Shown here one piece after another: positions 8,711 to 17,881 of a DNA stretch of 64,000 nucleotides (position 1 is the first letter of the stretch; each line of letters starts with the position of its first letter). Source of the stretch: Chryseobacterium daecheongense. Its GTDB lineage: Bacteria > Bacteroidota > Bacteroidia > Flavobacteriales > Weeksellaceae. The stretch spans positions 1,426,001-1,490,000 of the forward strand of contig CP115858.1 of NCBI GenBank assembly GCA_027920525.1, in the 5' to 3' direction. The notes beneath the pieces were generated by a model. That model worked only from the letters and a program-made list of their open reading frames with translations. It ran no database searches and had not been told where the DNA came from. The translations under genes were made by a program, and so were the position numbers.

Positions 8711-8740
8711 AAATCCGAGAAAGTGTATCTTCTCGGATTT
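8711..8740 (-). terminator. Hairpin, second copy
   Basis: AAATCCGAGAA and TTCTCGGATTT form an 11-bp stem. Together with palindrome c about 150 bases away it repeats the layout of palindrome b plus the hairpin at 7915. No gene ends directly at it, so it marks a lost cassette. Confidence 0.65.
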
Positions 8741-8765
8741 ATATATAGATTGTTAATCTTTATTC

Positions 8766-8792
8766 TGGCACGAGCGTGACGCTCGCGCCAGC
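8766..8792 (-). repeat. REP-like palindrome d
   Basis: TGGCACGAGCGTGACGCTCG, then CGCCAGC. It lies at the left edge of direct repeat copy 2, exactly where similarity to the CREST gene start ends. Confidence 0.75.
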
Positions 8793-8855
8793 ATGGGGCA
8801 TTGAGTTTACGAGCATTTTGTATTTACTATATACTTCTCCTAAATATAGAAAAAA

Positions 8856-9064
8856 TATGGCATTAGTAAATTCAATGGCAAAAAGCTTCCTTATCCTTCT
8901 ATTGGAGTAGCCAAAATATTGCTAAGATTTTAGGAATTACTATCAGTTATCTTCTAGGAGAAACTGAGGAAATAAACATCTTTAAAGATCCGGCAATGCT
9001 CAACCGTTTTAGCGACATCAAAAAACTTGATCCGAAAATAAAAAACATCTGCATTCTATTGTAA
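8856..9064 (+). pseudogene. Remnant of an XRE-type HTH regulator, copy 2
   Basis: Same fragment as copy 1, reading YGISKFNGKKLPYPSIGVAK and then shifted by a one-base deletion in an A-run near 8922. After the shift the frame continues ISYLLGETEEINIFKDPAML, NRFSDIKKLDPKIKNICILL and stops. Copy 2 keeps the segment that is broken in copy 1, and copy 1 keeps the one broken here, so the ancestor was intact through this part. Confidence 0.7.
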
Positions 9065-9113
9065 ATGGCTTATTCAAGCACTCAAAATTAAAAATATTAC
9101 TCATTATAACACA

Positions 9114-9138
9114 AAACCCTCGCAAATTGGGAGGGTTT
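9114..9138. terminator. Hairpin terminator at the end of the RHS operon
   Basis: AAACCCTC and GAGGGTTT form a perfect 8-bp stem with a 9-base loop. T-rich sequence follows on both strands. It lies 70 bases past the immunity lipoprotein gene. Confidence 0.7.
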
Positions 9139-9151
9139 GTTTTTGTCTATC

Positions 9152-9177
9152 GACACGAGCGAGACGCTCGCGCCAGC
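9152..9177 (-). repeat. REP-like palindrome e
   Basis: Identical to palindrome a over its 26 bases (GACACGAGCGAGACGCTCGC, then GCCAGC). It sits between the terminator and the stop of the immunity lipoprotein gene. Confidence 0.75.
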
Positions 9178-9207
9178 GGTAGAAAGCAAGCTGGGGAAGA
9201 TTATCTA

Positions 9208-9720
9208 TTACAAAGTGTTTTTTGCAGAATCACTTTGTTCTGAAGCATCCTTAAAGATCATAAAGTTTTTAGTATTTCGTATTTCATAATCCACAGTTCT
9301 TTTCAATGGTTTATTATCATTTATATTATATATATTAAATTCTAAACTATCAGCCTGTTGTTCTTCAGGATATTTTGAAACCTTTTGTTTCAAATTTGTT
9401 ATACAATTTACATCTATTGAACTATTGGGTAAAATAAAAATATCTTGATCGTCAGAAAATTGAAGATTTAAAGTATCTTTTTTATAAATAACTTTGTACG
9501 AATCTATAATATCCTGCAATTTTATTTTAATAGTATCTCTGCTATTATTTGATAAATAAAGGAAATTCTCTAGATATAGATCTAAATGATTATTTTTATT
9601 CGCCTTGTAAACAACATATTGATAATGAATTCGTGTTTCAATTTTTTTTTCTTCTTGCTTACATGATATAAGAGAAAGAATGAATAGATATATAAAATTT
9701 TTAATTGCCAGTTGCTCCAT
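9208..9720 (-). CDS. Lipoprotein, probable immunity protein of the RHS toxin
   Basis: This is a 170-residue protein starting at the ATG at 9720; a further upstream ATG at 9729 is possible. The signal peptide ends in a lipobox, LSLISCKQEE, with the lipidated Cys near residue 20. The rest is a beta-rich polar domain with no family I recognise. Its start overlaps the last 20 bases of the RHS gene, the normal place for a cognate immunity gene. A membrane-anchored periplasmic immunity protein would fit a toxin that acts in the periplasm. The role is inferred from position only. Confidence 0.65.
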   Translation of the reverse strand: MEQLAIKNFIYLFILSLISCKQEEKKIETRIHYQYVVYKANKNNHLDLYLENFLYLSNNSRDTIKIKLQDIIDSYKVIYKKDTLNLQFSDDQDIFILPNSSIDVNCITNLKQKVSKYPEEQQADSLEFNIYNINDNKPLKRTVDYEIRNTKNFMIFKDASEQSDSAKNTL

Positions 9721-12700
9721 TTTTAACATCTTTATAGTTACTTAATATTAATTTTTGATAATCGAGAGTAGTTTTCTTAAATGTAGGAGAATTAATTTGA
9801 TTTTTGTACAAAATTAAGTGCTCATTTCTTTGAGCAACATCTGAGTCATCAATAGGAGATTGCATGTTTACAGTTAAATGGCTAACCTTACCACCCTCAT
9901 GTTCTAGAGTACTTATTAAATTATATTTATCATTTAAATAGCCATTTAAATGCCCATTAGTAACAGTAAAGTTAATTGTTCTATCATGTTTTATTGTACT
10001 TAAGACTCCCTTATAAGAATATGTTCCACCATTAAAAGTATTAAATGTTCCACTTTTTAAAATAGGTTGTCCACCTTCCCACTTCTGACCATTCCATACA
10101 GAACCTGAAAATTCTCCATTTCTGAGGTTTGCTAAATCTACACCAGCCGCTTTTGCATAATATTTTGCTATATTCATAATAATAGAAAAATTATTTTTAT
10201 CAAAAATATAATCTTTTAATTCTACAGATAGCCAAGGAGCTGTATTTAGGGCCCCTGTAATAGGGTTTTGAAAATCAATAACAATATTATTTGTTTTTTT
10301 ATTATCCGTATATAAAAACTTTCCAAATTGATTAAAATGATCATCAGGAGGATTATTATCTCCATTTCCAAATTGGCTGAAATTAAACCCAGTAAAATAA
10401 TTATTTCCCAATTCAGAGCTTAGGGACATGCTTGCTTTATATGCTGAAAACATCTGTCGTGCAGCTTCTCCTGTATAAGTTGTTACGTCATTTCCATCCG
10501 GATCAATAAACATTATAGGATTATTTACAGCATAATTATAGGGACTGTGTCTTCTATATTTTTCAGACATAGCATCTATAACTCCCCATCTTCCTAAGTC
10601 TGGCATATAGAACCGTGCTCCATAATCATAGAATCCTGTTTCCTGGATTTCCTTCCCATTATATTTATAATTATTATATCCCCCTAAAAGACCTTTTCCT
10701 TGTCCAATATGATTCATCCCAAATGCATAATAGTTATTGGTATCGGTAATTTCAAGAGCACCTGCGCTGTTTTTAGCATAGCTCACCCTGGCATTTCCCA
10801 GGTGATCTTTGTACTGGTAAATATAGCGGTTTTCTTTAAAACTGTAATACCCTTCAGCAGTTGGAACAAAATCAAGAATCCATTGTGGATCCAATGGTAC
10901 TGGTTCTAAAACAGGATCTCCATCTTTAAATGCTTCCTGTTCAAATGCCACACTGGTTTTACACCATAAGCAAGTGGAAGATTCATAATAACTGTATTGG
11001 AAACCATCCAAATAATCAATTATATTTTTTGTTGTAGGCTTACCTTTCCCTCCACCTCTCGTATTCGTCTTACGAATCTTTACTCCATCAGCACGATATA
11101 AATAGTTTAATCCAAAATTAACAACTCCGGAAAAGGGATCATTCTGAGTAATTGAATATGAATCTGGTAAATTAAGATAATTATAGGCAATTGTATTAAT
11201 TCCTTTATCCTTCATATTGATCATATTACCGTTAAGGTCATAATCAATGGGATTATTTCCACCCTCATAACCGGTGTCATTCATTGAATTTTCAATCACT
11301 TTATCCAAACGATTTCCTGTATATTGGTAATCAAGATTATCAACTACCGTAGGAGTAAGTTGTGATACGGGAACAGCTGTACGTTTAAGGTTGTTTATAT
11401 TTCCATTCAGGTCATAGGTAAGATATTCGTCATACTTACCTTCATTTCCTGTAATGGGCTCATTATAGAGAGCTTTTTTTAACCTGTCCAGATTATCATA
11501 CTCATAGTTGTATCTTTTTAATATATCTTCTGAAGCATTTTTCCAATCTACTTCCGCGATGTTTCCGTTAAACCTTCCTGGTGCAATGTTGGTGTTAACA
11601 GGATTGTTATACCTCATTTCGTACCCAAAGAGCTTACCGTTAAGATTTGCAGGATCATTGATCTTGGTCAGCCATCCCTGGATGTTATACGTATAATTAA
11701 TAATTTGAAGTGGCGATGCAATGCTTGTTCCACCTACTTTTTTGCTTCTTAATTGAGATAATTCATTGTAATCATTCTGTGTCAGAATTTCTTCTGGGTT
11801 ACTATCTACTTTGTGTTTATTGACCAATAACCTGTTTTGATTGTCATAGGTAAAGGTCTGGGTAATTACCTTTTCAACATCTGTTGCCAGTCTTTTGTGG
11901 TAAACCTTGGTTTGTTTTGCTAACCCTGTAAAATCAAGTTCTGATTCTGTTTTCGTATATCCACCTAAATGGTTGACTGAATAAGTCCCTATAATCCTTC
12001 CTTTATTGTCATAGAAGTTATAGCCACTAGTCCAGTTATCATCTTCTATATTTTTAACCAGTGTCATTACTGGAAGGCCTTTAGTACTTATAGAATTTCC
12101 CGTAGAATTATCCGTAATTACAGAACTTCCTAAAATATCAGTTGGAAAAGTTGGATTAAAACTATATACCGGATAGGTATCATAATAGCTAATACTCAAA
12201 AGTACATTGATTGAATTGGGATAACTTGTGTTATTATTACTATAATACACTCCACGGCCACCTACAATAAATCCTACAGAAGCCATTCTTACTACATTAT
12301 TATTCCCTTTAGCATCTACCAATGCCTGTTCAGCAACTCTTCCTGCTGTTCCGTAGGCTTGCGTTGATGTATAAATTCCAGTATAAGCGATTCTTCCAAA
12401 CTGGTCATATTTTGAAAAAAACCATTGCCTGGAATCTCCCATTTTGGCATCCTGGGTCATTATGAGTCTATTCTGTTTGTCGTAAATAAAATATTCCCAG
12501 CCTTTTCCTGGAAGCTTCTTTTCAACCTGCCTACCTTTACTGTCATATTTATATTGGTAACAAAAATTGTTTACAACGGTTTCATTAAGAGTTCCTGCAG
12601 AGGCCATTGGTGGGATAACATAGACAAGTTGCTTGTAGTCATTGTAAAGATAGTAGGTATCGGCATTTTGTGACGCATTTATTACCTTTCTTATCAATAC

Positions 12701-13354
12701 CGTTTGTCCAGAACCGTCTTTAAATTCTATGGTCTTGTTTCCATCCTGATCTGTCACCGTATTTTTCATTAATTTCCCAACAGCATATTCAGAAACGGTA
12801 TATTTCAGTTCATTCTTGTATAATTTTTCGGTTAGATCCCAGGTCGTTACCACTTCATACTGTTTGACATGGTCGGCTAAGCTATTTATATCATATCCGA
12901 AAGTAATTGGCTTATTATTCCATGCATTTCCTACCTGTCTTTGATCAAAAACCCTTTCCAAGGGAGACTTTTCAAGGGTCTTCTCTGTATATGTTTTTTC
13001 ACCTCCATAAAAATTGGTAGCATCCGCTACCGGATAAGGAACCATTCCCGCACTTTGAGGATAAATATTTCCATTAGTAGTAGACAATTGTGGAACCGGA
13101 AGATAGCTTCTGGTTTGCTTTCCCAATTCATCGTATACAATGGGTGTTACCAAATCCTTTCCTGTAGGTGTAGCTTTTATGCCCACAATCTGTTTTGGTC
13201 TTCCCAAATAGTCAAGATACTGTACTGTTTCGAATTTCTTGATACAATCCGCATCTAAACAGGTTGCACTTTGTATATAGTTTTCCGTGCTTGTTTGTGC
13301 ATATGAAAATCCTGCTACAAACAATGATATGTATAATATTATTCTTTTTCTCAT
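9701..13354 (-). CDS. RHS-repeat toxin protein with DUF6443 N-terminus
   Basis: The ATG at 13354 is chosen because it opens a clear signal peptide (MRKRIILYISLFVAGFSYAQ); the protein is then 1217 residues. DUF6443 follows (ENYIQSATCLDADCIKKFET, QYLDYLGRPKQ), then YD-type repeats. The RHS core lies near residues 850-985: YQYKDHLGNARVSY, GFYDYGARFYMPDLGRWG and SPYNYAVNNPIMFIDPDG. About 240 residues after the DPDG junction form the variable toxin tip. The tip contains STLEHEGGKVSHL, similar to metallopeptidase helices, but the second His of HExxH is Lys. An immunity lipoprotein follows with overlap. The RHS shell presumably encloses the toxin. Confidence 0.85.
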   Translation of the reverse strand: MRKRIILYISLFVAGFSYAQTSTENYIQSATCLDADCIKKFETVQYLDYLGRPKQIVGIKATPTGKDLVTPIVYDELGKQTRSYLPVPQLSTTNGNIYPQSAGMVPYPVADATNFYGGEKTYTEKTLEKSPLERVFDQRQVGNAWNNKPITFGYDINSLADHVKQYEVVTTWDLTEKLYKNELKYTVSEYAVGKLMKNTVTDQDGNKTIEFKDGSGQTVLIRKVINASQNADTYYLYNDYKQLVYVIPPMASAGTLNETVVNNFCYQYKYDSKGRQVEKKLPGKGWEYFIYDKQNRLIMTQDAKMGDSRQWFFSKYDQFGRIAYTGIYTSTQAYGTAGRVAEQALVDAKGNNNVVRMASVGFIVGGRGVYYSNNNTSYPNSINVLLSISYYDTYPVYSFNPTFPTDILGSSVITDNSTGNSISTKGLPVMTLVKNIEDDNWTSGYNFYDNKGRIIGTYSVNHLGGYTKTESELDFTGLAKQTKVYHKRLATDVEKVITQTFTYDNQNRLLVNKHKVDSNPEEILTQNDYNELSQLRSKKVGGTSIASPLQIINYTYNIQGWLTKINDPANLNGKLFGYEMRYNNPVNTNIAPGRFNGNIAEVDWKNASEDILKRYNYEYDNLDRLKKALYNEPITGNEGKYDEYLTYDLNGNINNLKRTAVPVSQLTPTVVDNLDYQYTGNRLDKVIENSMNDTGYEGGNNPIDYDLNGNMINMKDKGINTIAYNYLNLPDSYSITQNDPFSGVVNFGLNYLYRADGVKIRKTNTRGGGKGKPTTKNIIDYLDGFQYSYYESSTCLWCKTSVAFEQEAFKDGDPVLEPVPLDPQWILDFVPTAEGYYSFKENRYIYQYKDHLGNARVSYAKNSAGALEITDTNNYYAFGMNHIGQGKGLLGGYNNYKYNGKEIQETGFYDYGARFYMPDLGRWGVIDAMSEKYRRHSPYNYAVNNPIMFIDPDGNDVTTYTGEAARQMFSAYKASMSLSSELGNNYFTGFNFSQFGNGDNNPPDDHFNQFGKFLYTDNKKTNNIVIDFQNPITGALNTAPWLSVELKDYIFDKNNFSIIMNIAKYYAKAAGVDLANLRNGEFSGSVWNGQKWEGGQPILKSGTFNTFNGGTYSYKGVLSTIKHDRTINFTVTNGHLNGYLNDKYNLISTLEHEGGKVSHLTVNMQSPIDDSDVAQRNEHLILYKNQINSPTFKKTTLDYQKLILSNYKDVKNGATGN

Positions 13355-13433
13355 AAAGTTTTGTTTTCTGTATTCCTGTAATCTGTACTTACTTATCACT
13401 CATTATTACATTTTACGCTAATACATTTTACAT

Positions 13434-16190
13434 TTAATGTTTGTAGTTATATCTATATTTTTTTAATACTTTTCCGTTTTCATCGATAACCTGATCCAGC
13501 CTGTTGGCACTATCATATTTATAAATCTCACGGATCCCTGAAGGAGGGGTCATACTTTTCATACCGATCAAAGGATCATAAACATAGGTTGTGATCTGGT
13601 AATTTCTGAGATTGGAGTTATTTCTGAAAAGGCTCAAAGCATTCTGCAGATTCTGTTCAGATACATCATCTTTATCAGCATCAGATTTAGCTATAATATC
13701 TGCTACATATGAATTTATTTGACTGTACGTCGCGCCTTCAATCTTAGCAATAGGCAGTGTCTTATTATAACCCCAAACTATTGAAACAGGGATTCCGTCT
13801 TTAGTCGTATACTGTTGTAAATTCCCTTTGATATCATATTGATTGAAAATCGTTTCTGACGCAAGGATATTTTGAGTATCATAAGAAATGATAGAAGATG
13901 GAAACTTGTTAGCAACATTATCATATTTTGTTTCTGATTTTGACATTATTTTTCCTGTATCAGAAGGTGTTTTCTTTATTACAGAAGTTATTTCCAAAGG
14001 AATACCAATCATATTGGCTCCAATAAGCTTTTGATTGTTTTTATCCAAAGCATATTGATAAGTTGTTTCCTCAATTGTCCCATCAAAAGAAATAAGTTTT
14101 TCAAGATTTATCTTATAATTACTCGTATTTCTTACAGTCTCTGATTGCGATTCACTTATACCATTATTAAAAAAAGTTTTAGAGTTTATTTTTTGATTTT
14201 TTATCCATGAAGTGTTCATATAAAAATTACCTCCCATCCACGTCGGAATTGACAAATATGTTGGAGATGCATCATCATTGATCGTATATTCAAAAACATC
14301 TTCAGTAATCTTTTGATTCAAAGAATTATATATCTCTTTTTTTTCTATTAGACCACTTCTCATAATGTTAAAATATGGCCAGTAAGCCCGGTCATGATCA
14401 GCAGTTGGCTGAGAAGGATAAGCATCAGCTGCTTTAAAGTAATATTTCGTATAACCATTTCCATTAGTTACTTTTACATTTTTATAGACAGCTATTGGAT
14501 TTACAGGTTTGAGATCTGAATTTGATCCCATCTCTGTATAATATCCACTAGTGATTGAAGGGTCATCAAATTTGTTGTAATTATACTCTTCCATTCTGGC
14601 TGCAACCAAGCCTACAGATTCTTCATTAAAATATTTTATACTCCTAATCCTTAGCAGCCTGGCTTTTCCAGCGATCAAATTAACCGTTTCAATAGGGTCC
14701 TGGTCATAGTAAAGCGCTTTAAAATTAATTGGGCCATTGAAGGGAGCTGAAGGATCTGAATTTTCTAAAGAAACATAGTATTCTCCTGGTGGATATATCC
14801 TTTTTTCCATTGATTGCGAGTTAACATCTAGTGTGAAGGGAAGCATTTTATAAGTGTTTCCTTCTTTTTTAAAAAAATTCAACGACCAAAATCCAGAAAG
14901 AAGCTGTGAGGGTATATTTATCATTATTTCTTTATTTTGGGTAAGAGTGAAATAATATTTTTTAGTACTGGCATTAAATTGATCAAAAGATACAGTAGCC
15001 AATTCTACAGGTGGTGATGTATATGTTTTTGTAATATCTGTATAATAAGAACGAACAAGATCAAAATTATATTCAACCATTCCTGCGGTTGGTAATTTAA
15101 CATTTTTTAATACTTCTAATGATTCTTGGTCACCCTCAGAAATAGGACTTGATACTAATTGATAATTAAATGTATACTTTTCAATCTCATTTTCAGCAGC
15201 ATCCACTTGCTTAAAAGCTCTTAGTCTTCGATTGGGTGAGTAATCATAATCAAATTTGTATCTTTTAATAAATTGATTATTAATATTTTTTAAAACAATA
15301 TTGTTAATGCTAAATCTATCGGTCTTTTTATCTACCGACTCATTTTTATCATAATTTAACTCTATGATTCCTCTATCTTTAATTTCTATTTTGCTAACTT
15401 TGTTCGTTTCTGATTCTATGACTAAATTTGAAGTACCTGGTACATATTTTGTGTCTTTTAGGTAACTATATTTTACAAGTTCTTGATTGTTTTCATCCAA
15501 AATAGAATTTAAATAAAAGGCACTCCTATAATTTCTATCGGCATACATTGATCCTTCCAATGGGTGATCATACATCCATACACGCATTGTTGAAAGATCA
15601 TAATTTTGAAATTTGTATTTAATTCCTTTATCATTTGTTACAGTAAAAGAGTCAAATATTAAGGTGGAAGTATTGCTTGTTCTTGTATATTCTAATTTAG
15701 AATTAAATGGACTTAACTTTATAATTTCAAATACATCGCTTCCTTTATTTCTCAGAACTCTGAATTTCCCTGTTTCTCCAGGAATACTAAAATTGTAAAT
15801 ATCATCAAATTCATTTTTTATGTAATAAAAGGCTGATGAATTGTCAAATGATTCATCAAAATCACCCAAAACTTCTCTAGAGATAACACCTTGTCCTAAT
15901 AATGCCCAACCCGTTCCTACTTCTCCCGACCACATCTCCTTAGAAACATTTCCTGTATGGTAGCTTAGTTGTAAATTAACACTTACAAACTTATTATTTG
16001 TAGATACCTCAAACAAAGAATAGGATATATCTGGAACTCCAGTTTGAACAGAAACAGGAATATTATTATAGGTAGCCAGCGAAGCTACCGAGGGTACAGG
16101 CATTATACCTATTGTATTTTGGCTTTGGGTCTGACCATGATATAAAGTATATGCAAAAATGTATATCAGTAGTATATATATATTCCTCAT
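13434..16190 (-). CDS. RHS/TcB-like secreted protein
   Basis: This 918-residue protein has a signal peptide (MRNIYILLIYIFAYTLYHGQ). The N-terminal part (ASLATYNNIPVSVQTGVPDI, then SYHTGNVSKEMWSGEVGTGW) resembles the start of TcB/SpvB-like shells. The C-terminal 200 residues carry YD-repeat-like segments (IVWGYNKTLPIAKIEGATYS, IREIYKYDSANRLDQVIDEN). It has no toxin tip. It lies 79 bases upstream of the DUF6443 RHS protein start and 7 bases downstream of the T9SS protein, forming one operon. The pairing of this protein with a DUF6443 RHS protein is common in Chryseobacterium. It may supply part of the shell; that role is inference. Confidence 0.75.
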   Translation of the reverse strand: MRNIYILLIYIFAYTLYHGQTQSQNTIGIMPVPSVASLATYNNIPVSVQTGVPDISYSLFEVSTNNKFVSVNLQLSYHTGNVSKEMWSGEVGTGWALLGQGVISREVLGDFDESFDNSSAFYYIKNEFDDIYNFSIPGETGKFRVLRNKGSDVFEIIKLSPFNSKLEYTRTSNTSTLIFDSFTVTNDKGIKYKFQNYDLSTMRVWMYDHPLEGSMYADRNYRSAFYLNSILDENNQELVKYSYLKDTKYVPGTSNLVIESETNKVSKIEIKDRGIIELNYDKNESVDKKTDRFSINNIVLKNINNQFIKRYKFDYDYSPNRRLRAFKQVDAAENEIEKYTFNYQLVSSPISEGDQESLEVLKNVKLPTAGMVEYNFDLVRSYYTDITKTYTSPPVELATVSFDQFNASTKKYYFTLTQNKEIMINIPSQLLSGFWSLNFFKKEGNTYKMLPFTLDVNSQSMEKRIYPPGEYYVSLENSDPSAPFNGPINFKALYYDQDPIETVNLIAGKARLLRIRSIKYFNEESVGLVAARMEEYNYNKFDDPSITSGYYTEMGSNSDLKPVNPIAVYKNVKVTNGNGYTKYYFKAADAYPSQPTADHDRAYWPYFNIMRSGLIEKKEIYNSLNQKITEDVFEYTINDDASPTYLSIPTWMGGNFYMNTSWIKNQKINSKTFFNNGISESQSETVRNTSNYKINLEKLISFDGTIEETTYQYALDKNNQKLIGANMIGIPLEITSVIKKTPSDTGKIMSKSETKYDNVANKFPSSIISYDTQNILASETIFNQYDIKGNLQQYTTKDGIPVSIVWGYNKTLPIAKIEGATYSQINSYVADIIAKSDADKDDVSEQNLQNALSLFRNNSNLRNYQITTYVYDPLIGMKSMTPPSGIREIYKYDSANRLDQVIDENGKVLKKYRYNYKH

Positions 16191-16197
16191 TGGTAAT

Positions 16198-17823
16198 TTA
16201 TTTTTTAATCAATTTAGCATTAGCCGTTTTATTCGTATCCGTTTTGATCACCACCAGATAAGCACCTTGTATCAATGGCTGTGTATTAATCTTCGTAACC
16301 TTATTCTTGGTTTTTAGATTCTGAAGCTGTCTTCCGCCCATATCATACAAAGTAATATCCGCTTCCCTGAAATCAAAGCCTATTTCTACATAAGCATAAT
16401 CAGATACCGGATTCGGGTAGATCTTGATGTCTTGTCTTTCGATTAACTGATCCAGTTGTTTATCTCCCAGCTTCACAATCTTCCAGTTCTCCTTCCCTAA
16501 TTCCTCTGCACTGGTTCCTGCTAAAATGATGGAACCATCCCTGTTCAGCTTAATATCCGATAATCTCTCCTCTCTTTTTCTGGATTCTCCCTTCACATGC
16601 TTTCTCCACTGTTCATTTCCATTATGATCCAGATACAGCATCCAGAATGTTTCATCATCTGTTTCTATTCTTCCTTCTGCCTGAGTATATCCACCCAACA
16701 ATATTCCTTTAGTTGAGGGTTGAGAGTTGTCAGTTGATAGCTGATTTAGGGCAGTCATACCCATCAAAACATCCCTGTTTTTGAAGTTGTAGGATTTTTG
16801 CCACTGTTCATCTCCTCTTTCATTTAAAGAAACCAGCCACAAATCTGTTCCTTCTTCTATTCCTACTGTTTTGTTTCCGGATCTCTCACTTCTGGATTCT
16901 CCTCCGATGAGATAACCGTTTGAGGTTAAAACCAGTGTTCTTAGATGATCATCTCCTTTTCCTCCCAGGTTCTTTTCCCATTCTACCTTTCCCTCTTTGT
17001 TTAGTTTTATGATCCAGTAGTCTCCTTCACCAAAGTTTTCAGTGGTTTTTGCATAGCGGGATACGGAACCTGAGGTTCCTGTGGCTGAGTTTTGATTCCC
17101 GGAATCGGAAACACGAAACTCTGAACTTCTTGAATAGATTCCCAGAAGTGCTCCTCCGTCTCTTGTGGGGATCATCTTTTCCACTTCGTCTAATCCTCTT
17201 CCTCCTAGAATAAGCTGTGAGAGTTCTTTTCCGTTTTTATCCAATCTGATAACCAGGATATCTTTTGAACCATAGCCTTTGGATGCATTCTGAACATTTC
17301 CGGCTACAACAAATCCTAAATCTGTGGTTTGGATAACCGATCTGGCTTCTTCATCAGCACTTGTTCCCAAGGTCTTCTGCCACAATTCATCTCCAAATTC
17401 ATTAATCCTGATGAGCCAGATATCTGATCCTCCTTTGGAGTCATCTTTTTTATCCGATCCCTTTCCGGAATATGAGGTTCCTGAAATTAGAAAGCCTCCT
17501 TCCTGCGTAGCTACGGTAGAAGACAAATAATCATGATTGTTTCCTGAGAAATATTTTTCCCAAACCTGGTCTCCCTGTTGGTTCAGCTTCACCAAATGAA
17601 AGTCGTATCCATTATTTTGCTGGGTATTGCTTCCTGCATCCTTCTTCTGGTTTCCAGCCTGTATGACACTTCCTGTTATCAGATACTGCTGATCGATTGT
17701 TGTGGTTACCTGGCTCAGGAAATCCTGGGTAGAAGATTTGATGTCTTTTTGCCAAACCACTTCCTGGGCTGATAGCCCGGAAATAATGCACGTAGAAAGT
17801 ACACTGAAGTAGAGTTTTTTCAT
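16198..17823 (-). CDS. T9SS type A sorting domain protein with propeller-like repeats
   Basis: This 541-residue protein has a signal peptide (MKKLYFSVLSTCIISGLSAQ). About residues 30-440 contain six or so repeats of the form D.WLI.LN..G...W.K..GG...D, as in beta-propeller proteins. The C-terminal 80 residues are a type IX secretion signal: IYPNPVSDYAYVEI, ITLYDMGGRQL and a QGAYLVVIKT end. It is the first gene of the RHS operon, with the next gene 7 bases downstream. It should be exported to the cell surface and may help display or export the RHS proteins, which have no such domain themselves. That role is inferred. Confidence 0.85.
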   Translation of the reverse strand: MKKLYFSVLSTCIISGLSAQEVVWQKDIKSSTQDFLSQVTTTIDQQYLITGSVIQAGNQKKDAGSNTQQNNGYDFHLVKLNQQGDQVWEKYFSGNNHDYLSSTVATQEGGFLISGTSYSGKGSDKKDDSKGGSDIWLIRINEFGDELWQKTLGTSADEEARSVIQTTDLGFVVAGNVQNASKGYGSKDILVIRLDKNGKELSQLILGGRGLDEVEKMIPTRDGGALLGIYSRSSEFRVSDSGNQNSATGTSGSVSRYAKTTENFGEGDYWIIKLNKEGKVEWEKNLGGKGDDHLRTLVLTSNGYLIGGESRSERSGNKTVGIEEGTDLWLVSLNERGDEQWQKSYNFKNRDVLMGMTALNQLSTDNSQPSTKGILLGGYTQAEGRIETDDETFWMLYLDHNGNEQWRKHVKGESRKREERLSDIKLNRDGSIILAGTSAEELGKENWKIVKLGDKQLDQLIERQDIKIYPNPVSDYAYVEIGFDFREADITLYDMGGRQLQNLKTKNKVTKINTQPLIQGAYLVVIKTDTNKTANAKLIKK

Positions 17824-17873
17824 CCTTTATGGTATATATTTTTTAGTTTAATTCCGTCTGATATAAAAGCGTG

Positions 17874-17881
17874 CAAATTTA
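17874..17881 (-). promoter_or_regulatory. Candidate -7 box for the T9SS/RHS operon
   Basis: TAAATTTG on the minus strand, about 50 bases before the ATG at 17823. No good -33 TTTG is seen at the usual distance. Confidence 0.35.

Larger units (their letters stand above)
8800..9177. repeat. Long direct repeat, copy 2
   Basis: Matches 7250-7586 in the same orientation. It includes five codons of the CREST start, so this copy is a duplicate of the CREST upstream region. It adds a hairpin at 9114-9138. The two copies flank about 1.2 kb of toxin debris. Confidence 0.85.

Noticed and set aside
7561..9177. CRISPR array
   Set aside because: Five palindromes vary in orientation and spacing (from about 0.2 to 0.8 kb), without uniform spacers.
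7250..9177. Insertion sequence with long terminal repeats
   Set aside because: The flanking copies are direct, contain host CREST sequence, and no transposase lies between them.
13354..13399. Upstream start for the RHS toxin gene
   Set aside because: The 15 extra residues are polar and would bury the clear signal peptide that begins at 13354.
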